Shown here one piece after another: positions 45,234-54,697 of a DNA stretch of 64,000 nucleotides. The notes under the pieces are model-generated. The model had not been told where the DNA came from. It made no database searches and was given only the letters and a program-made list of their open reading frames with translations. The position numbers and the translations under genes are program-made. Numbering within the stretch: position 1 is the stretch's first letter; each line of letters opens with the position of its first letter. The DNA is from Rikenellaceae bacterium UBA1749 (GTDB taxonomy: Bacteria > Bacteroidota > Bacteroidia > Bacteroidales > Rikenellaceae). The stretch spans positions 1 through 64,000 of the forward strand of contig DCHP01000069.1 in the NCBI GenBank assembly GCA_002315675.1, given 5' to 3'.

Positions 45234-48095
45234 TTATTCTGCTGAAATTGTACAACGCTTTTTATTTCCATATAACACAAGCTGACTGGCATAGGATTTA
45301 AGTTCATCGGTTGTTATAGAATCAACAAGAGATTCATAAGATGTTATCTCATCAAGTCCTGATATCAGATAGTTACTCAGTTTACTCTGGAAAAACTGGT
45401 TGGTTTCCATATCCTTGTTGTATTTTTTCTTTGAATACTCCTTGCAACGTAAAAGATTATCTTCAGAAGGGCCATTTCTGACATATTTATCAAGTATCAT
45501 ATCAACCTTCTCATTAATTTCTTTTTCATTTCCGGCATTTGTCTGCAAGATTAAATAAAGAGTTGAAATTGATGGTGAAAATATCGATACATTCCCATCT
45601 GCATAGGCCATGTATGCATCACCATCTTTCTGACGTATTTCACTTACAACATCCATATCCATTGTCTGAACCAGCAAATCTGAAAGTACGATATCCCTTT
45701 GCGTACTTTTAGGCACTTCCTTTGTAAAGACCGTAATTGAATATGCAGATGGAGACTCCATCTCTTTCAAGGAGGTAATATCACTTGAGCCGGGAATAAT
45801 AATATGATGAAGATTCTTTATTTCCTTCATTCTGTTCATTTGCCTGACTGAAATCGGGGACTGGAGTGATGATGAAGATATGCAGGGAACTGGAATGGAA
45901 GCTATATACTGTTCAAGTAGTGGTACCAGATCTTCTTGCTGAATATTTCCGGTTATTATGAATGAGAATGAAGAGGGATCGGAAAAGCACTCTCTGTAAA
46001 GTTCATAGGCCTTTTCGTATACGATACTTTCGACATCACCGGAATGAATCTTGTTATAGAACTCAGAATACTTGAAGACCTCTCTGTTTATCATCTTCAT
46101 CGTTTCAGAAAGGAAGTTGGTCTCATTGTTTTTAAGCATTGTCATGACTTTCTGTTTCCATATCTGAAAAGATTCTTCATCGTAACGGGGAGAAGAAAAC
46201 ATAAGATAGACAACTTCCATCATTTCCTTTATGTCGTTTCTGGAGCAATTACCTTTTACCGAACAAAGAAGGGGATTGATTATAGTACTGGCATCAAGCT
46301 GCTTATCTTCAAGAAGTGAATACAACTGCTGCTTGCTATGAACTGCTAGTCCTCCTATTTCCGGAATCTGTTCAGCTGCAAAAAGTTCCCTGAACATGGA
46401 AACGTCGAAATTATATTTACCTCCAGGACTGACTGCATAAAGCAGAATTTCATCTTCAGCGAAGTCTGTCGTCTTTAGGTAGACTTTAGATCCATTTGAA
46501 AGCACCAGTTTTCTATATCCATAGACAAAATTCTCTGTCGAAACAACCTTGCCTTTTACAGGCAGATTAGAAATAAGAGGAATATCATAGACCATTTTAT
46601 CTGGTCTTAATATTTTCTCATTGTCCACAATATCCATCAAATCTTTGACATGCTGTTCTGACACAACCGAAGATTCCGGAAGAAAACAGGATACGACAAG
46701 ATTTGTACCATCATAAAGTGAAGCCATCACATTATTGACTTCATCAAGTGTGATTTCAGGAATGGTTCTTACAGCAAAAGCATATTCATCATCGATTGAA
46801 GGAATAGGTTCGTAACGGGTAAAATGTTTTACATATTCCTCCGCAAACTCAAAGCTCTTTCTGTTTGTACGTTCAATATATTGGGACTGCATTGATGACA
46901 TCCAACCTTTTTTTGCCTTCTGAAGTTCAGTTTCAGAGAAACCATATTCAGCAGAACGGAGTAATTCGCGATATGTTGTCATAAATGCCGTATCGAATTT
47001 TTCCATATCCATATCAACCCAGATATCTATTGCACGCTTTGTCTTGGCAAGAATAAAATCACCGACTGAAACATAAGGATCAACAATAGGGGCAGAATTA
47101 CTGTTTGCAATGAACATATACCTGGAATTCAGCATTCTAAGTATGAGTTCAACAATATATGCATCCCTAAGACATTCATATGTCTTAATATATTCCCTGT
47201 CATAGACATCCTTTTTAATAAACAAAGCGAGCCTTCCTATGGTCTGTTCTGAATCTTTCTCAACAGCAATGACTGGTTTTTCATTGTCTGCAACCATAAA
47301 TTCCACTCTTTCAGGAATGGATGCACTATGCGTATGAATATCATACCCTTCCTTTAATTGATGATTTCCTTCTGCAGAATAAGCGACATCACCGGTATCA
47401 GTATTGCCGGCAGAATATAAGGAACAATTAAAATCCAGGGACTTCACCTCCTCTTCCATTTCATCTGCATCAAAGTCACCGATAATGACAATAGCCGACA
47501 AATCCGGACGTGACCATTTTCTATAGAATTCCCTTAGTTTTTCAGCATCAAAGTTCTTTATGACATCATATTTTCCAAGAATAGACCTGTCTGCATATCT
47601 GGAGCCTTCATATATCTTTGCAAACATCTTCTCCATCATCCTGTACATCGGACTTGAGGATACCCTGAATTCTTCAAGGACTATTCCCTTTTCAATTTCG
47701 ACAGCTTCATCCTTGAGTGTCAACCCGCAAATCCAGTCAATCAATATCCTAAGACAATTCAAGCAGTTATCCCTGGATACGGGAACGTTTTTTATTGAAT
47801 ATACAGTTTCTTCAGCTGACGTATATGCATTATTTTCTTCCCCGAAACGGACACCTATAGATTCAAGATATCTTGTCATACCATCATCCGGGAAATTCAA
47901 AGAACCCTCAAAGCTCATATGCTCAAGAAAATGAGCAAAGCCTCTTTCATTATCCTCTTCTATAATTGAACCTACATTTTTTACCAGATAGAAACAGGCA
48001 AGTTCCTTTGGAGTTTCATTATGACGTATATAGTATGTCAATCCCGAGGGTAACTTGCCATATCTGATATTCTTATCTGTAATACAATATGTCAT
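45234..48095 (-). CDS. M16-family zinc metallopeptidase
   Basis: A 953-residue pitrilysin-like peptidase. The inverted zinc motif HFLEH is at about 54-58, with the third ligand in EETVYSIKNVPV about 70 residues later. The typical opening KLPSGLTYYIRHN (about 14-26) is present. The second half carries the M16 C-terminal repeats, and QKDGDAYMAYADG (about 826-838) looks like the substrate-binding arginine/tyrosine region. It is full length. Related Bacteroidota proteins usually carry a signal peptide, but this one begins MTYCITDKN and an in-frame TGA lies five codons upstream, so no signal can be added. It may act in the cytoplasm. Confidence 0.9.
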   Translation of the reverse strand: MTYCITDKNIRYGKLPSGLTYYIRHNETPKELACFYLVKNVGSIIEEDNERGFAHFLEHMSFEGSLNFPDDGMTRYLESIGVRFGEENNAYTSAEETVYSIKNVPVSRDNCLNCLRILIDWICGLTLKDEAVEIEKGIVLEEFRVSSSPMYRMMEKMFAKIYEGSRYADRSILGKYDVIKNFDAEKLREFYRKWSRPDLSAIVIIGDFDADEMEEEVKSLDFNCSLYSAGNTDTGDVAYSAEGNHQLKEGYDIHTHSASIPERVEFMVADNEKPVIAVEKDSEQTIGRLALFIKKDVYDREYIKTYECLRDAYIVELILRMLNSRYMFIANSNSAPIVDPYVSVGDFILAKTKRAIDIWVDMDMEKFDTAFMTTYRELLRSAEYGFSETELQKAKKGWMSSMQSQYIERTNRKSFEFAEEYVKHFTRYEPIPSIDDEYAFAVRTIPEITLDEVNNVMASLYDGTNLVVSCFLPESSVVSEQHVKDLMDIVDNEKILRPDKMVYDIPLISNLPVKGKVVSTENFVYGYRKLVLSNGSKVYLKTTDFAEDEILLYAVSPGGKYNFDVSMFRELFAAEQIPEIGGLAVHSKQQLYSLLEDKQLDASTIINPLLCSVKGNCSRNDIKEMMEVVYLMFSSPRYDEESFQIWKQKVMTMLKNNETNFLSETMKMINREVFKYSEFYNKIHSGDVESIVYEKAYELYRECFSDPSSFSFIITGNIQQEDLVPLLEQYIASIPVPCISSSSLQSPISVRQMNRMKEIKNLHHIIIPGSSDITSLKEMESPSAYSITVFTKEVPKSTQRDIVLSDLLVQTMDMDVVSEIRQKDGDAYMAYADGNVSIFSPSISTLYLILQTNAGNEKEINEKVDMILDKYVRNGPSEDNLLRCKEYSKKKYNKDMETNQFFQSKLSNYLISGLDEITSYESLVDSITTDELKSYASQLVLYGNKKRCTISAE

Positions 48096-48441
48096 ATAGT
48101 ATGATATTCAAAAAAAAGTATTTTTAATCAGCGCCTGCACCTTATTCCCATCCATAACGACATTCATAATCCAAAATCAAAAAAACTATGGCAACAAGAG
48201 TTCAGCGCCACAAAATTAGCAAAATTTAATTGACGGCTCACTGACTCACAATACCATCAGAGATTCTATTATCAAATATATTTCAAGCAGCTGTTTTTCA
48301 TGGTAGAAAAACACAACCGGAAGAGTCAAAACGCATATAAAATTTTGATGATAAAATGGAGAACCTATAAAGTAATGGGTAATCAGAATAATTACGCACA
48401 ACGTCTAAATAGAAAAAGTGAAGAATCTAAATATTAATTGG
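48096..48441. other. Gap with no recognised gene (346 bp)
   Basis: AT-rich sequence between the M16 gene and the decayed DUF2442 gene. I see no ORF with family features, no RNA gene, and no copy of either repeat family. Confidence 0.45.
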
Positions 48442-48852
48442 CTATGCTATGCAAAAAGCGATATACTCTTTGCCAAGTTCATGAATAGCATTAATTATCT
48501 CCAGTTCACGAGTTTTCGACGTTATTTTAAAACATTGATGTAATTTCTCATAAGAGTTGGATTAACACCTACCCTCTTTGCAAATTCAGCTACGTTTATT
48601 TCTTTATGCACCAGGAAAAATTCCTGGAAAGGAGAAGGTACAGCATCAACATATTCAAAACTTTCAAAGGAAATATCCTCATCAAGTTCCCTCCAGTGAA
48701 ATCCACTAAAACCTATTGAATAATTTCGTCGTTGTTCATCGGTCGCTGATTTCAAAGCTGGATACCAAAGATGCGACTGTTTATAGATTTTTCCAGCCTC
48801 ATTATGAGCATATATAAAATCATTGTCAAAAAAATAAATCAATCTGTTTCAT
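48442..48852 (-). pseudogene. DUF2442-domain protein gene, frameshifted at both ends
   Basis: The central frame (DNDFIYAHNEAGKIYKQ, IGFSGFHWRELDEDISFESF, EINVAEFAKRVGVNPTLM) matches DUF2442 proteins with a C-terminal helix-turn-helix. It has no ATG of its own. The natural start is the ATG at 48852 (MKQIDLFF), but a run of seven T (48828-48834) holds one base too many and gives TGA. At the other end the frame stops at 48522 after NYINVLK, while the next frame continues SKTRELEIINAIHELGKEYI to a TAG at 48442. Restoring both frames gives one protein of about 135 residues. This gene is therefore broken twice. Confidence 0.8.
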
Positions 48853-48853
48853 G

Positions 48854-49098
48854 TTACAACTTTTCAAAGTGATCCCTCCATCGTTTGATAATAAAAACCT
48901 TCTTCTCTTCTATTACAGCCTCAATCTTCTTTTGATCGTTCGTTTTAATATTATGCATAACACGCAATTGAAAGGATGAACCAACCAAAATCATAGATGG
49001 CAGATCAATCATTCCCCTCAATATGAACATATATTGGTTCATGTTCACGATTGTAAAAGAAAAAAAGAGAATCCAAAAAATCTAAAAATTTCTGGCAT
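48854..49098 (-). pseudogene. DUF4160-domain protein gene, frameshifts and a stop
   Basis: The natural start is the ATG at 49098 (MPEIFRFFGFSFF, a typical DUF4160 opening). After the T-rich run near 49055-49066 the frame must shift to read FYNREHEPIYVHIEGND, the conserved EHxPxHVH-type motif, which then meets TGA (49005-49007) and continues SAIYDFG. A second shift is needed to read FQLRVMHNIKTNDQ and KKIEAVIEEKKVFIIKRW to the stop at 48854. At least two frameshifts and one stop are needed, so it is decayed. It ends 1 bp before the DUF2442 start, the usual order of this gene pair. Confidence 0.8.
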
Positions 49099-49190
49099 AA
49101 CTATTCAATTCTTAATTCAGAGTTAGGAATTATTTTCGACACCCACAAATGATTGCCCAAATATTCTCAGGCATATTTTCGGATTACGAC

Positions 49191-49215
49191 AAAAGAAAAG
49201 AAAAGAAAAGAAAAG
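49191..49215. repeat. (AAAAG)5 pentanucleotide repeat
   Basis: Five perfect AAAAG units directly beside the pepT terminator hairpin. On the minus strand they supply the T-rich tail (TTTTCTTTTC) of that terminator. Confidence 0.93.
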
Positions 49216-49240
49216 AGGGTGGCCTGTAAGTCACCCTTTT
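49205..49240 (-). terminator. Rho-independent terminator of the cvpA-OPT-pepT operon
   Basis: On the minus strand GGGTG-type arms (49217-49223 with 49230-49236), extended by A-T pairs, form a hairpin followed by TTTTCTTTTCTTTT from the AAAAG repeat. It lies about 125 bp after the pepT stop. Confidence 0.75.
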
Positions 49241-49364
49241 GCTAGCCGCATGACAATCTAACTGCAATACACGTAGCAAAGCAAGGATTGGCATACATAG
49301 TCTGTATTCACCGATTGAGTTAAGAATTGACTGTTTTGAATACCTGATTGGGGAAAATGATTTA

Positions 49365-50588
49365 TTATTCTGCCCAGAGGGATGCTAGGTTCAGTATTAC
49401 CTGCATAGACTTTTTCATGGTGTCAAGGCAGCAGTATTCGAACTTTCCATGGAAGTTCATTCCGCCTGTAAATAGGTTAGGACAAGGAAGCCCCATAAAT
49501 GATAGACGGGCTCCATCCGTTCCTCCTCTGATTGGACGTACAATCGGTTCTACACCGGCATCAAGCATGGCCTGTTTAGCGTTGTTTATTACCTTTGGAT
49601 AGGGTTCAACCATTTCCCTCATGTTGTAATACTGATCCTTAAGCTGCAATGTAACAACACCTTCACCATATTTCTGATTGAGATAGTCTGTCATTGTCTG
49701 AAGGAAAGCCTTGCGGGATTCAAATATTTCACGTGAATGATCCCTTACGATATACACCGCAAGTGCATCTTCCACTCCACCCTTTGCCGACACCAGATGA
49801 TAGAAACCTTCATAGTTTTCAGTATGCTGAGGCCTTTCTGTAGGAGGTATCATCGTATTGATTTCAGTCAGCACATCAAGTGCATTGACCATCTTGTTCT
49901 TTGCATATCCTGGATGAATACTGCGTCCCTGGATCTGGAACTTTGCAGATGCAGCATTGAAATTTTCATATTCAAGTTCTCCTTCAAAGCCACCATCCAT
50001 CGTATATGCAAAATCTGCTCCGAATTTCTTGACATCAAAAAAATCAACACCTCTGCCAATTTCCTCGTCTGGAGTGAAACCGATACGTATTTTTCCATGC
50101 TTTATTTCAGGATGGGCTATCAGATATTCAACCGCGGTCATGATTTCAGCTACACCAGCCTTGTCATCTGCACCAAGTAAAGTCGTTCCATCAGTTGTAA
50201 TCAAAGTTTTACCTTTGAAGCATGATAGTTCAGGGAACTGCTCAGGTCCCATTGAAAGATTATCATTCAGCTTAATAGGACCGCCATCATAATTTTCAAT
50301 TATCTGAGGCTTTACATCTTTTCCTGGCATTTCAGGAGATGTATCAACATGGGAAATAAAGCCTATCACGGGAGCGTTTTCCTTACCAGTTGAAGCAGGA
50401 AGAGTTCCCATTACATAGCCATACCCATCCATCTGGACATCAGTCAGTCCCATATTTATCATTTCATCCTTCAAGTCAGACAGAAGGACTTTCTGTTTAT
50501 CCGTTGAAGGAAATGTCTCGCTTTCCTCATTGCTCTGAGTGTCATATGAGACATATTTCAAGAATCTTTCAAGTAGTTCCATTTTCAA
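49365..50588 (-). CDS. pepT: Peptidase T (tripeptide aminopeptidase)
   Basis: A 407-residue M20B metallopeptidase that removes the N-terminal residue from tripeptides in the cytoplasm. Zinc ligands and catalytic residues appear in ISHVDTSPEMPG (about 74-85), LLGADDKAGVAEIMTAVEYL (about 136-155), GFTPDEEIGRGVDFFD (about 170-185) and AYTMDGG (about 193-199), with the late histidine in GGMNFHGKFE (about 380). Length is normal. It is 1 bp downstream of the OPT transporter gene, which fits uptake of short peptides followed by hydrolysis. Confidence 0.97.
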   Translation of the reverse strand: MKMELLERFLKYVSYDTQSNEESETFPSTDKQKVLLSDLKDEMINMGLTDVQMDGYGYVMGTLPASTGKENAPVIGFISHVDTSPEMPGKDVKPQIIENYDGGPIKLNDNLSMGPEQFPELSCFKGKTLITTDGTTLLGADDKAGVAEIMTAVEYLIAHPEIKHGKIRIGFTPDEEIGRGVDFFDVKKFGADFAYTMDGGFEGELEYENFNAASAKFQIQGRSIHPGYAKNKMVNALDVLTEINTMIPPTERPQHTENYEGFYHLVSAKGGVEDALAVYIVRDHSREIFESRKAFLQTMTDYLNQKYGEGVVTLQLKDQYYNMREMVEPYPKVINNAKQAMLDAGVEPIVRPIRGGTDGARLSFMGLPCPNLFTGGMNFHGKFEYCCLDTMKKSMQVILNLASLWAE

Positions 50589-50589
50589 T

Positions 50590-52536
50590 TTATTTTGAGT
50601 TCTTCTTTGCTTTCATTGTATCAACAACGAAATATACTATAAGTGCAACATACAATGCTACTGCAAGCCATTCTGCAGATTTAGTAGCATTCCACTCTGT
50701 AGCGAAAACGTCAACTCCGATATACTTGAGTATTGCGCTTACAACTCCCATCAAAGCACCACCGGCGATGAATCCTGACGCTATCAACGTTCCTCTGCTC
50801 TGTCTTTCCTTATTGGTATCACTATCCTTTGAACGTGTTACAAACCAGCTGATGATACCTCCCACAAGAAGAGGTGTATTCAGTTGAAGAGGAATAAACA
50901 TACCAAGTGAAAAGGCAAGGGCAGGTATCCCAATCATTGTAAGAATCAGTGCCAGGGCGGCACCAGCAAAATAGAGCATCCATGGTGCATCACCGCCTGA
51001 CATCAAAGGACGTATAACTTCAGCCATTGCATTTGCCTGAGGAGCAACAAGGGCATTTTCCCCGACAAAACCATAGGTCTTGTTAAGAATAATCATTACA
51101 CCGGCAACTGTTGCTGCAGAAACCACTGTTCCAAGGAATTTCCATCCCTCCTGTTTTGCAGGTGATGTTCCAAGCCAGTAGCCTATTTTAAGGTCAGTTA
51201 CAAAACCACCGGCCATTGAAAGTGCAGTACAGACAACACCACCGATTATTAGTGCAGCCGTCATTCCTTCTGTTCCGTTAAGACCGACAGAGACCAGAAC
51301 AAGAGAAGTCAGAATAAGTGTCATCAATGTCATTCCAGAAACCGGATTTGTTCCTACTATTGCAATCGCATTTGCGGCAACAGTTGTAAACAGGAATGAA
51401 ACGACAAATACAACAACAAGTGCAATTATTGTAAATAGCCAGTTATGAAGCACTCCGAACTGAAAGAAAATAAATAGAGCAAAAAGGGTTGCAATCATTA
51501 TTGAGAGCACTGTCTTCATACTTATATCCATCTCTGTTCTTAGAATATTCCCTGTATTTTTCTTTCCCTTAAGTTCTGATGTTGCCATACTCAAAGACTG
51601 GGCAATAATCCTGGCTTGTTTTATAATACCTATAAGACCTGCCATGGCAATGCCACCTATACCTATTGGCTTGACATATGAACTGAATATCTTTTCTGCA
51701 GACAAAATAGCAATGTCATCACTTCCAACAGCGCCAAGCAAGGGAACAAGCACAAACCATGCAACGAAAGATCCGGCACAGATAAGCGCAGAATATTTAA
51801 GTCCTATAATAAAACCAAGACCAAGAAGTGAAGCACCGGTGTTTACTTTGAATACCGTCTTGAAATTATCTGCAGCCTGTGCTCCCCACTCAGAAATTCT
51901 GGTTGAGATTTCTTCTGTCCACCATCCGAATGTACCTACAATGAAGTCATAAAGACCTCCTATCAGCCCACTAATTGCAAGGGTCTTTGCCTGATTACCT
52001 TCGCTCTCACCTGAAACCAGCACTTCAGTTGTAGCGGTTGCTTCAGGGAAAGGATACTGACCATGCATATCCTTTACAAAGAATTTTCTGAATGGAATCA
52101 GAAGAAGAATGCCAAGTATGCCGCCAAACAGGGAGGCAAGGAAAACCTGATAGAACTGAGCCTGAAGATTAAGGATATATAGTGCAGGAAGAGTAAATAT
52201 GGCACCTGCAACAATTACACCGGAACTTGCACCTATTGACTGAATAATTACATTCTGTCCAAGCATATTCTTTTTCTTACCCATTGAGCTTACACCTACT
52301 GCAATGATTGCAATAGGAATTGCAGCTTCAAACACCTGGCCTACACGCAAGCCAAGATATGCTGCAGCTGCCGAGAAAATGACAGCCATTATAATACCCA
52401 TAACAACTGAATACGGTGTCACTTCCAATGGCTTGGAAGAAGGGCTTTGAACTGGTTCATATTTTTCCCCTTCAGCAAGTGGCCTGTATGCATTATCAGG
52501 AAGGGAAGCCTTCTGTTTTAGTTCTTCGTTTTCCAT
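50590..52536 (-). CDS. OPT-family oligopeptide transporter
   Basis: A 648-residue inner-membrane transporter with about sixteen hydrophobic segments. The N-terminal YSVVMGIIMAVIFSAAAAYL and LGLRVGQVFEAAIPIAIIAV stretches and GQYPFPEATATTEVLVSGE (about 160-178) match the bacterial OPT group (TIGR00733). The C-terminal part has FSLGMFIPLQLNTPLLVGG. OPT carriers move short peptides or metal chelates by proton symport. Its place between cvpA and pepT strongly suggests peptides as substrate. No signal peptide. Confidence 0.93.
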   Translation of the reverse strand: MENEELKQKASLPDNAYRPLAEGEKYEPVQSPSSKPLEVTPYSVVMGIIMAVIFSAAAAYLGLRVGQVFEAAIPIAIIAVGVSSMGKKKNMLGQNVIIQSIGASSGVIVAGAIFTLPALYILNLQAQFYQVFLASLFGGILGILLLIPFRKFFVKDMHGQYPFPEATATTEVLVSGESEGNQAKTLAISGLIGGLYDFIVGTFGWWTEEISTRISEWGAQAADNFKTVFKVNTGASLLGLGFIIGLKYSALICAGSFVAWFVLVPLLGAVGSDDIAILSAEKIFSSYVKPIGIGGIAMAGLIGIIKQARIIAQSLSMATSELKGKKNTGNILRTEMDISMKTVLSIMIATLFALFIFFQFGVLHNWLFTIIALVVVFVVSFLFTTVAANAIAIVGTNPVSGMTLMTLILTSLVLVSVGLNGTEGMTAALIIGGVVCTALSMAGGFVTDLKIGYWLGTSPAKQEGWKFLGTVVSAATVAGVMIILNKTYGFVGENALVAPQANAMAEVIRPLMSGGDAPWMLYFAGAALALILTMIGIPALAFSLGMFIPLQLNTPLLVGGIISWFVTRSKDSDTNKERQSRGTLIASGFIAGGALMGVVSAILKYIGVDVFATEWNATKSAEWLAVALYVALIVYFVVDTMKAKKNSK

Positions 52537-52544
52537 AAATTATA

Positions 52545-53186
52545 TCAAATCGTTTGTAAATTTTTAATTTCAGTCTCTATGCTATTGTCAGCAGGGTTAT
52601 TATTTCTATAATCCTTATTAAGGGAATCTATTTTCAAGGAATCAATCTTTGGAATATTGATATCCGGGATATTCACATCCATCTTTGGAAGTTTCAGATC
52701 CATATCCGGAATTGCATCCTTCACATGAGCAATATATGGAAATATATTCTGGTTTACATATCTGAGTGGTTCATAGAAATAACTTTCCTTAACAATCTGG
52801 GCAGGAGAAATATTCAACGTCTTTATCGTTGATAGGTATACTGAAAGAATAAGGGCAAGCAGTAACATCCATTTCCCAACAGAAAACACTACCCCAAGAA
52901 TTCTAAGCGGAACAGACAGTCCCACACTCTTAAGAATCCTATCAAGGAGTTTCAGAAGCATGATTACAAGAACCATTACAATAATGAGCGTCACCACATA
53001 TACCATCTGGTGACTCGCGTTTTCCATATGAAGAAGTTCTGCAACATAGTCAGAGCAGAATGTTGCAGCCCAGAAGCCAATCAGAATACCTGCTATTCCT
53101 GCAATCTGAACCAGTATTCCACCGCTCCAGCCTTTTATCAATGCGTATACAAGAAGTACACAAATGATTATGTCAATAGTGTTCAT
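52545..53186 (-). CDS. CvpA-family membrane protein
   Basis: A 213-residue inner-membrane protein with four hydrophobic segments in the first 125 residues. It begins MNTIDIIICVLLVYALIKGW and continues GGILVQIAGIAGILIGFWAA, the CvpA pattern. The C-terminal 90 residues are polar with a repetitive KMDVNIPDINIPKIDSLKID stretch. CvpA proteins are linked to envelope stress and, in E. coli, to colicin V production. It is the first gene of the cvpA-OPT-pepT operon (8 bp to the OPT gene). The 256-bp gap upstream shows no gene. Confidence 0.88.
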   Translation of the reverse strand: MNTIDIIICVLLVYALIKGWSGGILVQIAGIAGILIGFWAATFCSDYVAELLHMENASHQMVYVVTLIIVMVLVIMLLKLLDRILKSVGLSVPLRILGVVFSVGKWMLLLALILSVYLSTIKTLNISPAQIVKESYFYEPLRYVNQNIFPYIAHVKDAIPDMDLKLPKMDVNIPDINIPKIDSLKIDSLNKDYRNNNPADNSIETEIKNLQTI

Positions 53187-53442
53187 ATCTGTTTCACATA
53201 TTATAAAATTCCCATTGTCAACTTATTACTCCTCATAGTTCCTTACCTTACGATTACCAACTAATTGGCTTTACTACATTACTATCCCCAGGTCCTAATA
53301 TCTGTCGTTATTTCTACTATTTGTATTAAATTCCCTAATTCACATTTATCGCATTCTAAGGTACTGAAATATTTTAAAAGCACAAGGCACCGTAGCTTTT
53401 GCCGATACGATGCCATGTTCATAAAATTTCTTGTTACCAGTT

Positions 53443-54681
53443 CTAGAATTCGTGAATTACTATACCAGAACGAAGTTTAGGTTCAAACCAGGTTGTCTTT
53501 GGAGGCATAATGTTACCTGTATCAGCAATGTTTGTAAGCTGGTCCATGGAAACAGGATAAAGAGCGAATGCAACTTTCATTTCACCGCTGTCCACCCTTT
53601 TCTTCAGTTCTCCTAGACCACGGATACCGCCTACGAAATCTATTCTCTTATCAGTACGAAGATCCTTGATTCCAAGAATCTTGTCAAGAACGAGATTCGA
53701 TAGGATGGTAACATCAAGGACACCTATAGGATCTGCATCATTGAATCTTCCCTCCTTTGCCTGCATTGAATACCACTGACCGTCAAGATACATGGAGAAA
53801 TTATGCAAAGCTTTAGGATGATATATTTCAGAACCTATTTTTTCAACAACAAAGTCCTCTGAAATCTTTTCAATCAACTGCGTAGAAGACAAACCATTCA
53901 AATCCTTGACTACTCTATTGTAATCAATAATTTTGAGTTCATCATCAGAGAAGATGACTGCCAGGAAGTAACAATATTCTTCGTTTCCTGTATGTGAAGG
54001 ATTTGCAGCACGGCGTTCATTACCAACCAGTGCAGCCGCTGCAGTACGATGGTGACCATCAGCAACATACAATGAATCAATGGATGCAAAAATTTCAGTT
54101 ATCCTGTTTATCAATGCATCATCATCAATAATCCACATCTTATGTCCGAAACCATCTTCTGCAACATAATCATATTCAGCTTTAGAAGCAGATACAACAG
54201 ATGAGATTATTTTCTTTAATTCGTCATTTTTGTGATAAGCGAAGAATACAGGTTCGATGTTCGCACTCTGGGCACGTACATGCATCATTCTATCCTCTTC
54301 CTTGTCGCGACGGGTCAATTCATGTTTTTTGATCTTTCCGGAAAGATAATCTTCAAAATGACAGCAACATGCAAGACCATACTGAGTTCTGCCTTCCATA
54401 GTCTGGGCATAAACATAATAGCATGGTTTTTCATCCTGTACCAGCCACCCTTTTTCTTTCCAGAGTTTGTAATTATCCACAGCCTTGGCATAAACTTTTT
54501 CGTCATGTTCGTCAGCTATAGGATCGAAATCAATTTCAGGTTTTATGATATGCAGCAATGATTTTTCCACTGCCTCTTCTTTTGCTTCCTTTGAAGAAAG
54601 AACGTCATATGGGCGTGAAGCCACCTGACTTACAATACTTTTCGGAGGACGGACTGCCGCAAATGGTTTTACTCTTACCAT
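53443..54681 (-). CDS. DUF1015 family protein
   Basis: A 412-residue cytoplasmic protein of the DUF1015 family (function unproven). The opening VKPFAAVRPP (about 4-13), MHVRAQSANIEPVFFAYH (about 131-148), the conserved YVADGHHRTAAA (about 200-211) and YFLAVIFSDDELKIIDYNR (about 229-247) are the family marks. In Bacteroidota this gene commonly follows serC and serA, and it does here (16 bp after serA). A link to serine or phosphoserine metabolism is suggested by that synteny; DUF1015 relatives are reported as free-serine kinases in some archaea, which I note only as a possibility. Confidence 0.93.
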   Translation of the reverse strand: MVRVKPFAAVRPPKSIVSQVASRPYDVLSSKEAKEEAVEKSLLHIIKPEIDFDPIADEHDEKVYAKAVDNYKLWKEKGWLVQDEKPCYYVYAQTMEGRTQYGLACCCHFEDYLSGKIKKHELTRRDKEEDRMMHVRAQSANIEPVFFAYHKNDELKKIISSVVSASKAEYDYVAEDGFGHKMWIIDDDALINRITEIFASIDSLYVADGHHRTAAAALVGNERRAANPSHTGNEEYCYFLAVIFSDDELKIIDYNRVVKDLNGLSSTQLIEKISEDFVVEKIGSEIYHPKALHNFSMYLDGQWYSMQAKEGRFNDADPIGVLDVTILSNLVLDKILGIKDLRTDKRIDFVGGIRGLGELKKRVDSGEMKVAFALYPVSMDQLTNIADTGNIMPPKTTWFEPKLRSGIVIHEF

Positions 54682-54697
54682 ATCTTCTGGTTAAATC

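Noticed and set aside
48442..49098. Frameshifts in the DUF pair as sequencing errors only
   Set aside because: Two lie at T-rich runs and could be errors, but the in-frame TGA and the 3' shift are not at long homopolymers, and no other gene in 64 kb is frameshifted. Read data would still be needed to be certain.
53187..53442. Plus-strand frames between cvpA and the DUF1015 gene
   Set aside because: They lack family features and partly overlap the end of the DUF1015 gene on the other strand.
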